From assembly GCF_002925845.1 (NCBI RefSeq), contig NZ_PDNI01000053.1:1-40108 (forward strand): DNA of 40,108 nt, read 5' to 3'. The DNA is from Roseovarius nitratireducens (lineage in GTDB: Bacteria; Pseudomonadota; Alphaproteobacteria; Rhodobacterales; Rhodobacteraceae). The position numbers and the translations under genes are program-made. This document shows positions 1-7,301 of this stretch, piece after piece. Below the pieces are notes generated by a model, which saw nothing but the letters and a program-made list of their open reading frames with translations, was not told the DNA's origin and did no database searches. Numbering within the stretch: the stretch's first letter is position 1; each line of letters begins with the position of its first letter.

Positions 1-147
1 ACCATAAATCGCGCCGCACAAACCGAACTGCGCCCACCCGGCGGTCGGGCGCTGCGCGGCTCATCAACCGTTGTACGGAACGACCCCCCAAAGGCCATCC
101 CCCCACAGTCCCGATCCGCCACAACCCACAAGCCGGGCATAAAGCAG

Positions 148-1035
148 TCACTTCAGCGCGTTGATCGGCACCTTCAGCGTCATGTTGCCCTGGCCGTCGC
201 TGGGCATCTCGCCCGCCCGCATGTTGACCTGGATCGACGGGATGATGAGCTTGGGCATCGACAATTGCGCGTCGCGTTCGGTGCGGAAGCGCACGAATTC
301 TTCCTTCGTCTTGCCGCCGCCCACGTGGATGTTGCTCTCGCGCTCCTCTGCAATCGTGGTTTCCCACGCGATCTCGCGCCCGCCGGGGCCGTAATCGTGG
401 CAGATGAAGAGGCGCATGGCGTCGGGCAGGCTCAGCACCTTTTGTATGCTGTCATAGAGCGCGCCCGCGTCGCCACCGGGGAAATCGGCGCGCGCCGAGC
501 CGCCATCGGGCATGAAGAGCGTGTCGCCAGCAAAGGCCGCGTTGCCGATGACATGGACCATGCAGGCGGGCGTGTGGCCCGGCGTGGCGATGGCAAAGCC
601 CTGCATGTCGCCAATGGTATAGGTGTCGCCATCCTCGAACAGCGCGTCGAATTGGCTGCCGTCGCGCTGAAACTCTGTGCCCTCGTTGAAAATCTTGCCG
701 AACGTGTCCTGCACCGCGATGATCCCGGCCCCGACGCCGATCTTGCCGCCCAATTTCTCCTGGATATAGGGGGCCGCCGAGAGGTGATCGGCATGGACAT
801 GGGTCTCGATGATCCATTCGAGGGTGAGGCCACGGTCCTCCACCGCCGCGATCAGCCGGTCGGCGCTGTCGCTGGCGATACGCCCTGCCGCGTAGTCGAG
901 GTCGAGCACACTGTCGATGATCGCGCAGGCCTTTGTGGCCGGGTCCGTCACGAGGTAGGAGATCGTGTTGCTCGCATCATCGAAGAATCCCTCGACCTGC
1001 GGTTCCACGTTCATGTTCACCGGGTAGTCCGTCAT
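148..1035 (-). CDS. MBL-fold persulfide dioxygenase-like hydrolase
   Basis: Metallo-beta-lactamase-fold protein of about 295 residues. It carries the HVHADH metal motif (H79, H81, D83, H84 from the chosen start), a GHTPACMVH segment, AGDTLF and CHDYGP, the order seen in ETHE1/Blh-type glutathione persulfide dioxygenases. Such enzymes use one iron and O2 to oxidise glutathione persulfide to sulfite in the cytoplasm. I chose the second of two tandem ATGs (1035) because GGGGAGGGG lies just upstream; an in-frame ATG at 1077 would overlap the preceding rhodanese gene by 17 bp. It is the last gene of a leftward sulfur operon, and rhodanese plus persulfide dioxygenase is a familiar sulfide-handling pair. 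Family assignment is strong; the exact substrate is inferred. Confidence 0.85.
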   Translation of the reverse strand: MTDYPVNMNVEPQVEGFFDDASNTISYLVTDPATKACAIIDSVLDLDYAAGRIASDSADRLIAAVEDRGLTLEWIIETHVHADHLSAAPYIQEKLGGKIGVGAGIIAVQDTFGKIFNEGTEFQRDGSQFDALFEDGDTYTIGDMQGFAIATPGHTPACMVHVIGNAAFAGDTLFMPDGGSARADFPGGDAGALYDSIQKVLSLPDAMRLFICHDYGPGGREIAWETTIAEERESNIHVGGGKTKEEFVRFRTERDAQLSMPKLIIPSIQVNMRAGEMPSDGQGNMTLKVPINALK

Positions 1036-1060
1036 CATCCCCTCCCCATTCAGGTCAGTG

Positions 1061-1450
1061 TCATTCGAGCGGGCCATCCGCCTTTTTCCACGCCGCGATC
1101 CCGCCGCGCAGGTTGATCACGGGCCTGAGCCCCATCTCCATCGCGACCTGGCCTGCGAGCGCCGAGCGCCCGCCGCTGGCGCAGTAGAACACATAGGTCT
1201 TGTCCTGATTGAATTCAGGCTTGTGCGCGGGGCTTTCGGGGTCGATGTGGAACTCCATCATCCCCCGCGACGAGGCGACGGCGCCGGGGATCATCCCGGT
1301 CTTCGCCTGCTCGGTGCCGTCGCGCAGATCGACGAACACATGGGTCTCGCTGCCCACCAACGGCAGCGCCTCCTCGACGCTTATCTCGGGCACGGCGTCC
1401 ATCGCCTGTTTCACGATGTCCTTGGCGCTCTTGGTGATGGTCTGCGGCAT
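1061..1450 (-). CDS. Rhodanese-like sulfurtransferase
   Basis: Single-domain rhodanese of 129 residues. The active-site loop is CASGGRS with catalytic Cys90, preceded by a VFVDLRDG strand-turn typical of the CDC25/rhodanese fold and followed by the C-terminal NLRGGIAAWKK signature. It would carry persulfide sulfur on Cys90 and pass it between thiosulfate, glutathione persulfide and acceptor proteins. No signal peptide is visible, so it is probably cytoplasmic. It starts 39 bp after the CoA-binding gene with GGGAAGGGAAA upstream of the ATG, and is followed by the persulfide dioxygenase-like gene, which supports a role in persulfide or thiosulfate conversion. Confidence 0.9.
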   Translation of the reverse strand: MPQTITKSAKDIVKQAMDAVPEISVEEALPLVGSETHVFVDLRDGTEQAKTGMIPGAVASSRGMMEFHIDPESPAHKPEFNQDKTYVFYCASGGRSALAGQVAMEMGLRPVINLRGGIAAWKKADGPLE

Positions 1451-1489
1451 GGTCGGTTTCCCTTCCCGGACGGTATCAGATCGCCCGAT

Positions 1490-1954
1490 TCAGATCGTGA
1501 GGTCGAGGCGGGGCTTCCAGAACGGGCGGAACAGCTCGATCTTGGGGCAGCGGTTCATCACCACTTTCAGTCCGGCCTCTTCGGCCAGCGCCGCGGCGCG
1601 GTCGTCATAGACGCCGATCTGCCCCCAGAGAACTTTCGCGCCGATGGCAATCGCCTGTTCGGCGATGGCATGAAACTCCTCTTTCGGCCGGAACACCTCG
1701 ACCATGTCCACGGGCCGACAGATGCTGGCGAGCGAGGGGTAGACCTTTATACCGCGTATCTCGGTCACGTTGGGGTTGGGGTTGACCGGAATCATATCAT
1801 ATCCGGTCTCGTGCAGCACGCGCAGCACCCCGTAGCTGAACTTGGTCTTGTCGGCACTCGCCCCCACCATCGCGATGGTCTTTACCGATTTCAGGATGTC
1901 GGAGAGATACTCCTGATCGTAGTCGTAGCGGTCATCAAGCGCGGTTACTGGCAT
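1490..1954 (-). CDS. CoA-binding domain protein (YccU-like)
   Basis: A 154-residue single Rossmann-type CoA-binding domain protein. The motifs are IAMVGAS near residue 30, YDMIPVNPN, a conserved LWGQIGV segment and the C-terminal NRCPKIE. These are features of the small YccU/COG1832 family, which resembles the CoA-binding domain of succinyl-CoA synthetase alpha but lacks the catalytic remainder. Members bind CoA; their physiological role is not established. GGAG precedes the ATG, and the start sits one base away from the stop of the ferredoxin gene, so it is translated from the same operon as the sulfur genes. A role in acyl-CoA or CoA-persulfide handling is conceivable but unproven. Confidence 0.85.
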   Translation of the reverse strand: MPVTALDDRYDYDQEYLSDILKSVKTIAMVGASADKTKFSYGVLRVLHETGYDMIPVNPNPNVTEIRGIKVYPSLASICRPVDMVEVFRPKEEFHAIAEQAIAIGAKVLWGQIGVYDDRAAALAEEAGLKVVMNRCPKIELFRPFWKPRLDLTI

Positions 1955-1955
1955 G

Positions 1956-2321
1956 TCAACGCTCCTTGGGTGTGGCTATGTCCGCCTTGAGCTCGTGCGG
2001 CTCCAGCGGGTCGAGGAATGGGTTGCGGTAGAGCCGGTCGTGGCTCTCGACGCCGATCTCCAGGGTGATGTCGGTGACGGCGCGCGCCACGCAGAGGATG
2101 ACATAGCCATTGGCGACCTGCCGGTTGTTGAGCGCAACCTGCCGACGCTGATCGACCTCGCCCGCCGTGAGCCGGGCCGCGCAGGTGATGCAGCCGCCGT
2201 ATTTGCAGCCATAGGGCAGATCGACGCCCTGCTCGCGCAAGGCATCGAGCAGCGGACGGCGCGCCTCTACCTGGTAGGTGGCATTGCCGCGATTGGCGAT
2301 GGTGACGGTGCGCGTGGTCAT
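1956..2321 (-). CDS. Plant-type 2Fe-2S ferredoxin
   Basis: A 121-residue ferredoxin with the cluster ligands C39, C44, C47 and C77 (GCKYGGCITC, then ILCVAR). This is the C-x4-C-x2-C...C pattern of plant-type [2Fe-2S] proteins. The C-terminal extension after residue 90 is longer than in a minimal ferredoxin. The ATG at 2321 overlaps the TGA of the SBP56 gene in an ATGA, indicating translational coupling; upstream in-frame sequence has no support. Its position directly after a methanethiol-oxidase-family gene suggests it carries electrons for that enzyme or for another operon member, but the partner cannot be read from the sequence. Confidence 0.88.
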   Translation of the reverse strand: MTTRTVTIANRGNATYQVEARRPLLDALREQGVDLPYGCKYGGCITCAARLTAGEVDQRRQVALNNRQVANGYVILCVARAVTDITLEIGVESHDRLYRNPFLDPLEPHELKADIATPKER

Positions 2322-3667
2322 AGCCAGATGTCGCTCGTGCAGTCGCCGCCCGGATAGCGCGCCTCGTGGCAGCGGGATGGGCCGTTGGGCTCCTTGCCGA
2401 AATCGACGATGAAATCGGGGTTGAGTGTCATGCCGCCGTTCTCGGGGTCGCAGTCGATCATCACCATCACCCCGCCCTTCTCGCGGATCGCGGGGTAGAA
2501 CTGATTGTCCCATGTCGAGAACAGCGAGGTCGTGACGTAGAGCCGCCGCCCGTCCAGCGAGAGCTGGAACATCTGCGGCCCGCCCGCCATCTCGACGCCG
2601 TTGACCACCGGCGCACGGCCCAGCAGACCGCCCATCCAGACCTGGCCGGTGAGCTTTGGGTTGTGCGGGTCGGAAATATCATACTGGCGCATGTCGCCGT
2701 GCAGCCAGTTGTTGATGTAGAGATAGCGATCATCCATCGACACCAAGAGCGCAGACATCACGCCCGGCACGGGAATGGGCCAATCGGGGTGCGGCTCGTT
2801 GGCCACGTCGATGATCTTTTCCCATTGCCATTTGCCGGCCTCGTCCTTCCACCAGTGGATGACGTTGGTCGAAAGCGCGGCGCAGCAAAAGCCGTGGGTG
2901 CTATCGGGATCGTGGTGAAACTTCACCTCCAGCGGGATGAGGCCATCCTCGCCAAGATACATGGACTGAATGGGTTCGCGCTTCTCGAAATCCCAGAAAT
3001 GCAGCTCGCGCCCGTATTTAAGGTGCCCCACCTCCTCGAGATCGAAGCCCGGCATGAAGGTGTTGGGTGCGGCCCATTCCGAGGACACCATGATGTTGTG
3101 GCGCGGCTGATACCAGAAATCGTAGCCGAACTTGATGTCGCCCATCGAGTTTTCCCAGCGGCCGACGATGTCGAAATCCTTGTTGAGATGCAGGTAGCCG
3201 CCGGGCGCCTCGCCCTTGGCATCGCCCAGGAACGAGATGATGATTTCCGACCCCAGGCAATGCACGGTATGCGGCCCTGAAAGGTCGGCCTTGGCCTTGA
3301 TTTCCGCGCCGTCGATCACCTTGTGCAGGCGCGGCGCGCGCGGGTCGGTGGCGGTATCGACCACGTGGATGTTGTTGGACCGCACGCCGGGCAACAGCAG
3401 GTATTTGCGCGCCATGCTCGAATCGTCAAAGCAGGACGAACAGGCGTTCCAGCCCATGTGGTGCAGCTCATCCCCGATGCCCGGCATTTCCAGCCGGTGA
3501 ATGACCTGAGAATAGGTCGGACTGTCGGGATCGACATCCACGGTGGCGAGGTAATCCGGCTTCTGGATGCCGGTGCCGGTGTAGATCGCGATCGTATAAA
3601 GCAGCTTTTCGCGCGGGGCCTTTATCGCCTCCGCGGGGCTGGCATAGCCCGGTCCGCAACATTCCAT
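2318..3667 (-). CDS. SBP56 family protein, probable methanethiol oxidase
   Basis: A 449-residue selenium-binding-protein (SBP56/SELENBP1/MtoX) family protein. Family hallmarks are the N-terminal ECCGPGYASP, the HHMGWNACSSC block, GPHTVHC, FHHDPDSTHGFC, and the C-terminal ARYPGGDCTSDIW. Characterised members oxidise methanethiol with O2 to formaldehyde, H2S and H2O2 and are copper dependent. The start at 3667 is chosen because GGGGGAGA lies 5 bases upstream and the product begins with the conserved CCGPGY region. Unlike the periplasmic Hyphomicrobium enzyme, no signal peptide is visible, so it is probably cytoplasmic like the animal protein. It heads an operon with ferredoxin, rhodanese and persulfide dioxygenase, all suited to disposing of the H2S made. 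Function is inferred from family and context. Confidence 0.85.
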   Translation of the reverse strand: MECCGPGYASPAEAIKAPREKLLYTIAIYTGTGIQKPDYLATVDVDPDSPTYSQVIHRLEMPGIGDELHHMGWNACSSCFDDSSMARKYLLLPGVRSNNIHVVDTATDPRAPRLHKVIDGAEIKAKADLSGPHTVHCLGSEIIISFLGDAKGEAPGGYLHLNKDFDIVGRWENSMGDIKFGYDFWYQPRHNIMVSSEWAAPNTFMPGFDLEEVGHLKYGRELHFWDFEKREPIQSMYLGEDGLIPLEVKFHHDPDSTHGFCCAALSTNVIHWWKDEAGKWQWEKIIDVANEPHPDWPIPVPGVMSALLVSMDDRYLYINNWLHGDMRQYDISDPHNPKLTGQVWMGGLLGRAPVVNGVEMAGGPQMFQLSLDGRRLYVTTSLFSTWDNQFYPAIREKGGVMVMIDCDPENGGMTLNPDFIVDFGKEPNGPSRCHEARYPGGDCTSDIWL

Positions 3668-3696
3668 GAGAATCTCCCCCCTGTTCGCCTTGACTT

Positions 3697-3725
3697 CTCC
3701 TAGCAAATTTCAAATGGTGAGACAA
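3697..3725 (-). promoter_or_regulatory. Candidate sigma70-type promoter of the sulfur operon
   Basis: On the minus strand TTGTCT (3725-3720) and TAGGAG (3702-3697) are 17 bases apart. The -35-like element is reasonable and the -10 element is weak. The TTGTCT lies inside one copy of the GTGAGACA repeat (its complement reads TGTCTCAC), so a protein bound there would compete with RNA polymerase. Placement about 30 bp upstream of the start codon fits; no transcript data are available. Confidence 0.35.
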
Positions 3726-3744
3726 ACGTTCATTTTGTGAGACA
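3717..3744. promoter_or_regulatory. Direct-repeat operator candidate for the IclR regulator
   Basis: Two exact copies of GTGAGACA (3717-3724 and 3737-3744) are spaced 20 bp apart, two helical turns. With flanks they extend to related 14-mers (CAAATGGTGAGACA and CATTTTGTGAGACA). They sit in the 80-bp gap between the divergent SBP56 and iclR-type genes, one copy over the putative -35 of the former and the other just before the start of the latter. IclR proteins usually bind such divergent gaps, so autoregulation plus operon control is the likely reading. Confidence 0.5.
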
Positions 3745-3747
3745 GCT

Positions 3748-4491
3748 ATGCATCTCGAAAGACTGACAAGCCTGCTGGAAACCGTGGCCATCGCGGGCCG
3801 GGCCGTGAGCGCCCCGGAAATCCAGCAGGCGACGGGCCTGCCGCGCCCGACCTGCTACCGCCTGCTGCAATCGCTGGCAGAGCACCGCCTGCTCGACGAG
3901 CCAGAGCCGGGGCGGTTCCTGATCGGCGAGCGGCTGGTGCGGCTGGCGCTCTTGGGCCAGACGGATGTGGACGCGAGCGCCGTCGCCGCGCCGACGCTGC
4001 GCGAGGCCGCCGACCAGTTCGGCGAGGCGGTGTTCCTGTCGCGGTTCCGCAACAAGGGGGTCGAGATCATCCATGTCGAGACCCCGCAGGATGCCACGCG
4101 CTCTTTCGTGCATCCCGGCCTCGGCTTTCGCCCGATGCATGCCTGTTCGTGCTCCAAGGTGATCGCCGCCTTCGCCGAGGACGGGTTTCGCGAAGAGATC
4201 CTGAACGGCCCGATGCGCCGCTACACCCCGCAGACCAAGCACGACCCGGAGGCGCTGCGCACGGAGTTCGAGGATATCCGGATGACCGGCTATGCCGAAT
4301 GCATGGAGGAGATCGAGGTGGGCGTCTCATCGGTGGCCGCGCCGATCCGCATCGGCAATATCGGCGCCACGTTCAGCATCGGCGCGACGGGGCCGGTGCG
4401 CCGCTTCACCGCGCGGCGGCGCGCCGAGATCGGCCGCGACCTGCGCGACCATGCCGACAAGGTGGCGCTCGCGCTTCAGATGCATGGGTAG
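3748..4491 (+). CDS. IclR family transcriptional regulator
   Basis: A 247-residue IclR-type regulator. An N-terminal winged helix-turn-helix (roughly residues 1-70, with VSAPEIQQATGLPRPTCYRL) is followed by the IclR effector domain with LRPMHACSCSKVI-like and GYAECMEEIEVGVSSVAAPI segments. It is transcribed away from the SBP56/ferredoxin/rhodanese operon with only 80 bp between starts, so it probably controls that operon in response to a small ligand, perhaps a sulfur compound or acid. The ATG has a poor Shine-Dalgarno sequence; the GTGAGACA repeat lies where one would be expected, which fits autorepression. A strong terminator follows at 4571-4625. Confidence 0.88.
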   Translation: MHLERLTSLLETVAIAGRAVSAPEIQQATGLPRPTCYRLLQSLAEHRLLDEPEPGRFLIGERLVRLALLGQTDVDASAVAAPTLREAADQFGEAVFLSRFRNKGVEIIHVETPQDATRSFVHPGLGFRPMHACSCSKVIAAFAEDGFREEILNGPMRRYTPQTKHDPEALRTEFEDIRMTGYAECMEEIEVGVSSVAAPIRIGNIGATFSIGATGPVRRFTARRRAEIGRDLRDHADKVALALQMHG

Positions 4492-4570
4492 GGGGCGACC
4501 GGGGGATGGGGGCGGTTGGCCTTGAGTCGCCGTAGGCCGTCAGTTTCGGGTGACCCGCACAGCAAGGTAA

Positions 4571-4625
4571 GTTCAAGAAAGTTTAAAACTTTCTTGAACG
4601 GAATCTTTTCAAGATTCCGTTTTTC
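4571..4625 (+). terminator. Tandem hairpins ending in a T-run (rho-independent terminator)
   Basis: The first hairpin is a near-perfect 29-bp palindrome (4571-4599) with arms GTTCAAGAAAGTTT and its complement around a single A. The second has 10-bp arms (ACGGAATCTT 4598-4607, AAGATTCCGT 4611-4620) with a TTC loop and runs into six Ts (4620-4625). The second is a classical intrinsic terminator for the iclR-type gene. The first shares two bases with the second and may block readthrough from the convergent LysR gene, although no T-run follows in that direction. Confidence 0.85.
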
Positions 4626-4657
4626 AACGTCGGCTTCAGACCCGACCTGACCCCCCT

Positions 4658-5542
4658 TCAGAACCGCTCCCACAGCAGACGCCCGGTCTCGTCCAGCCGC
4701 TCGGGCGAGCAAAAGAGCGAGATCGTCATCGTCGCGGTCCAGTCGCGCCCACCCATGCGCACCAGCGTGCCGTCCTCCAGCTCGCGCGCGATGGAAAACT
4801 CCGGCAGCCACGCCAGCCCCGCCCCCTCAAGCGCGCGCCGCTTGAGCGCCTCGGCCAGCGCATCCATGTAGCGCAGGTTGAGCGCGGGGCGTCGGTTGCC
4901 GATGGTCTGGTCCACCACCGTGCCGAGAAACGTGTTGGGGTCATAGCTCAGATACGGCACCTCGCGTCCGGCCACACCGGGCAGAGCCCAGCCGTGCCGC
5001 GCGGCGGCGGCGTGCTGCGCCACGGGGATGAGCCGCTCCTCGCAGATGTCGCGGCGCTTGAACCGGGTCTCGTCAAGGATCGGGGCGACGTCCTGATGGC
5101 GGTAGTAGAGCAGGAATTCGCAGCCGCCCTCGCTCAGAAGCTGGCAACACGCGGTCAGGCTGTCGGACATCACCCGCGTGCGCATCTCGGGGTAGTCACG
5201 CTCGAACTCGGCCATGCGCGGTTGCAGGAAGTTGACCGAGATCGCGTGCAGCGCCGCGATGCGCTGAAAGGTGGTATGACCGCGCGCACGCTCGCGGATC
5301 GCCTGCCGCGTGTCGGTGAGATCGGCCACCGTCTGCTGTGCCACCGGCAGGAATTGCCGCCCCGCCTCCGACAATTGCACCGGATAGTTGGCCCGGTCGA
5401 TCAGCGGCACGCCGATCCAGTTCTCCAGCGATCGGATACGGCGGCTGAAGGCCGATTGGGTGATGTTGCGCTCTTCCGCCGCGCGGGTGAAATTGAGCGT
5501 GCGCCCGAGGCAGACGAAATCGCGCAGCCAGTTGATGTCCAT
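4658..5542 (-). CDS. LysR family transcriptional regulator
   Basis: A 294-residue LysR-type regulator. The N-terminal winged HTH covers about residues 1-60 (WLRDFVCLGRTLNFTRAA, then ITQSAFSRRIRSLENWIG). The rest is the periplasmic-binding-like effector domain, ending in LLWERF. The ATG at 5542 gives the canonical LysR N-terminus (MDINWLRDF); the frame is open further upstream but overlaps the divergent promoter region. It is divergent from the dctPQM-hydrolase operon with a 199-bp gap, the usual arrangement for a LysR activator of an adjacent catabolic or transport operon. The effector is unknown. Confidence 0.88.
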   Translation of the reverse strand: MDINWLRDFVCLGRTLNFTRAAEERNITQSAFSRRIRSLENWIGVPLIDRANYPVQLSEAGRQFLPVAQQTVADLTDTRQAIRERARGHTTFQRIAALHAISVNFLQPRMAEFERDYPEMRTRVMSDSLTACCQLLSEGGCEFLLYYRHQDVAPILDETRFKRRDICEERLIPVAQHAAAARHGWALPGVAGREVPYLSYDPNTFLGTVVDQTIGNRRPALNLRYMDALAEALKRRALEGAGLAWLPEFSIARELEDGTLVRMGGRDWTATMTISLFCSPERLDETGRLLWERF

Positions 5543-5741
5543 GCCCGCCAGACTGCGCGAGACCGGCGTGTCATGCAAGATCGGAATAGTTTGATGAGAT
5601 GTTTGAATTGGCCGACTCGCGCGGCCCTGTCCTAGCGTCTTCATCATGGGTCCGGCGGGCGCACAGGCGACGCGCCCCGGGGCCGCAACGATGATGAAGG
5701 CCGCAGGAACGGCCTCGCACCACACCAACAAGGAGACCGAC

Positions 5742-6731
5742 ATGACATTTCCCATCAAAGGCCTGATCGCCGCCACCGCGCTGGGTACCACCATTGCAGC
5801 GCCTGCCGTGGCCGAGACCACGATCCGCCTCTCGACCTACGTCAACGAGGCCGATATCCGCTATGACGGGTTCGTCCATTTCGCCGATCTGGTCGCGGAA
5901 AAGACCGGCGGCAGCGTCGAGGTGCAGATTTTCCCCTCGGCCACGCTGCACGGCTGGTCCGAAGGCGTGGACGCCGTGCAGGGCGGTGTCTCGGACATGA
6001 GCTGGATTCCCGCCGATGACCGCCTGCCCTGCTACCGCGTCACCTCGCTCTACCCCGTGGCTGTCGATCTGGAAGGCCAGATCGAGATGGACGCCGCCTA
6101 TGCCGACCTGGTGCGCGACGAGGCGGCGACCGTCAATCTCGTGCCGGTCTTCAACTCCAACTATTCCTATGACCAGGAATGGTGGTTCGAGGGCGGTATC
6201 GACGATCTCGGCAATCTCGACGGCAAGCAGGTCCGCTCCATCGGCCCGCTGGTCAGCCTGATGATCGAGACATGGGGCGGCGCGCCGGTCTTTGTCGCGC
6301 CCAAGGAGGTGTTCCAGTCCGCCGAGCGCGGCGTGGTCGACGGCATCAACATGGGCGTCGCCACCTATTCGAGCTGGAAGCTGTGGGACGTGATGCCCTA
6401 CATGGTCAACGCCAACCTCTTTTACGGCAACATCCAGTACATGATGAACAAGGAAAAGTTCGACTCGATGACCGCGGACGAACAGGCCGCCGTTATGGAG
6501 GCCGCGCGCGAGACCGAGGAATGGCTCAAGCCCCGCTACGAGGACTGGGTCGATCAGCGCGTCGGCACCGCGGTGATGAAGGGCGGCGGGGCCGCCGTCT
6601 CGATCAGCCAGGACAAGCGGATGGAGCTTATCGACAGCGTGCAGGGCACCTGGAACGAAACGGTGGACGCGGCCTGCGGACCAGAGCTTGCCGGCAAGAT
6701 TCGCGATCTCTTCGCGCAGCACGCGCCTTGA
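5742..6731 (+). CDS. dctP: TRAP transporter substrate-binding protein DctP
   Basis: A 329-residue DctP-family periplasmic binding protein. The first 24 residues form a Sec signal peptide (IAATALGTTIAAPAVA, predicted cut after AVA). The mature part has TRAP features such as SATLHGWSEGVDAVQGG, FQSAERGVVDGINMG near the ligand-binding hinge, and a C-terminal helix. The start at 5742 is preceded by AAGGAG at a good distance; an upstream in-frame ATG (5646) would hide the signal peptide. It is first in the operon with the membrane subunits and captures an organic acid or similar ligand, not identifiable here. The leader contains a 9-bp inverted repeat (CTTCATCAT 5639-5647, ATGATGAAG 5691-5699). Confidence 0.92.
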   Translation: MTFPIKGLIAATALGTTIAAPAVAETTIRLSTYVNEADIRYDGFVHFADLVAEKTGGSVEVQIFPSATLHGWSEGVDAVQGGVSDMSWIPADDRLPCYRVTSLYPVAVDLEGQIEMDAAYADLVRDEAATVNLVPVFNSNYSYDQEWWFEGGIDDLGNLDGKQVRSIGPLVSLMIETWGGAPVFVAPKEVFQSAERGVVDGINMGVATYSSWKLWDVMPYMVNANLFYGNIQYMMNKEKFDSMTADEQAAVMEAARETEEWLKPRYEDWVDQRVGTAVMKGGGAAVSISQDKRMELIDSVQGTWNETVDAACGPELAGKIRDLFAQHAP

Positions 6732-6794
6732 TCCGATAGGTGCCGCTGCCCGCGCGGCGGCACCCGCCTCGTTTCTGGCAAAGGGAGGCTTGCC

Positions 6795-7298
6795 ATGCAG
6801 ACCGATCTCGACCGTTTGATCGGCCATGTGGAACGCGCCGTCGTGTGGCTCGCGGCCGCCGGGGCCGTGGTGGTGCTCGTGCAGATGGTGTGGATCAGCT
6901 ACGGCGTCTTCACCCGCTACGCGCTCAATGCGCCTGACCGGATGGTCACCGAGGCAACCGCGCTCCTGCTGTTCCCCGTGGCCTTTGCCGGGTTGGCCTA
7001 TGCCATGCGCGAGGATGCCTATCCCAAGGTGACGATGCTGACCGACACGCTGCCCCCCGCCGGGCGCAAGGCGGCGGCGATCGTCAACCTGTGCGTCATG
7101 CTGGCGGTGGGCCTGTTCTTCTCGCTCGCAGGCGTCAGCGCCACGATCCGCTCGTACAACTCGGGCGCCTCGTCGGAAATCCTGCTCTGGCCGCGCTATG
7201 CGTTCTGGGCCCCGGGCGCGCTGGCACTGGTGCTGTTCTCGATTTACGCGGGCCTGCGGCTGATCCGGCTCATCCGCACCCCGGCGCGGGAGGTCTGA
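6795..7298 (+). CDS. dctQ: TRAP transporter small permease subunit DctQ
   Basis: A 167-residue four-helix membrane protein. Hydrophobic stretches fall near residues 15-38, 53-72, 93-113 and 130-155, the standard topology of the DctQ subunit. The RYALNAPD segment after the first helix is typical of DctQ. AAAGGGAGG lies upstream of the ATG. Together with DctM it forms the sodium-driven inner-membrane transporter that receives ligand from DctP. It lies 63 bp after dctP and four bases before dctM. Confidence 0.92.
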   Translation: MQTDLDRLIGHVERAVVWLAAAGAVVVLVQMVWISYGVFTRYALNAPDRMVTEATALLLFPVAFAGLAYAMREDAYPKVTMLTDTLPPAGRKAAAIVNLCVMLAVGLFFSLAGVSATIRSYNSGASSEILLWPRYAFWAPGALALVLFSIYAGLRLIRLIRTPAREV

Positions 7299-7301
7299 GC
7301 G

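Noticed and set aside
5639-5699. 9-bp inverted repeat (CTTCATCAT/ATGATGAAG) in the dctP leader as a riboswitch or attenuator
   Set aside because: The arms are 43 bp apart and there is no supporting conserved structure; too weak to call.
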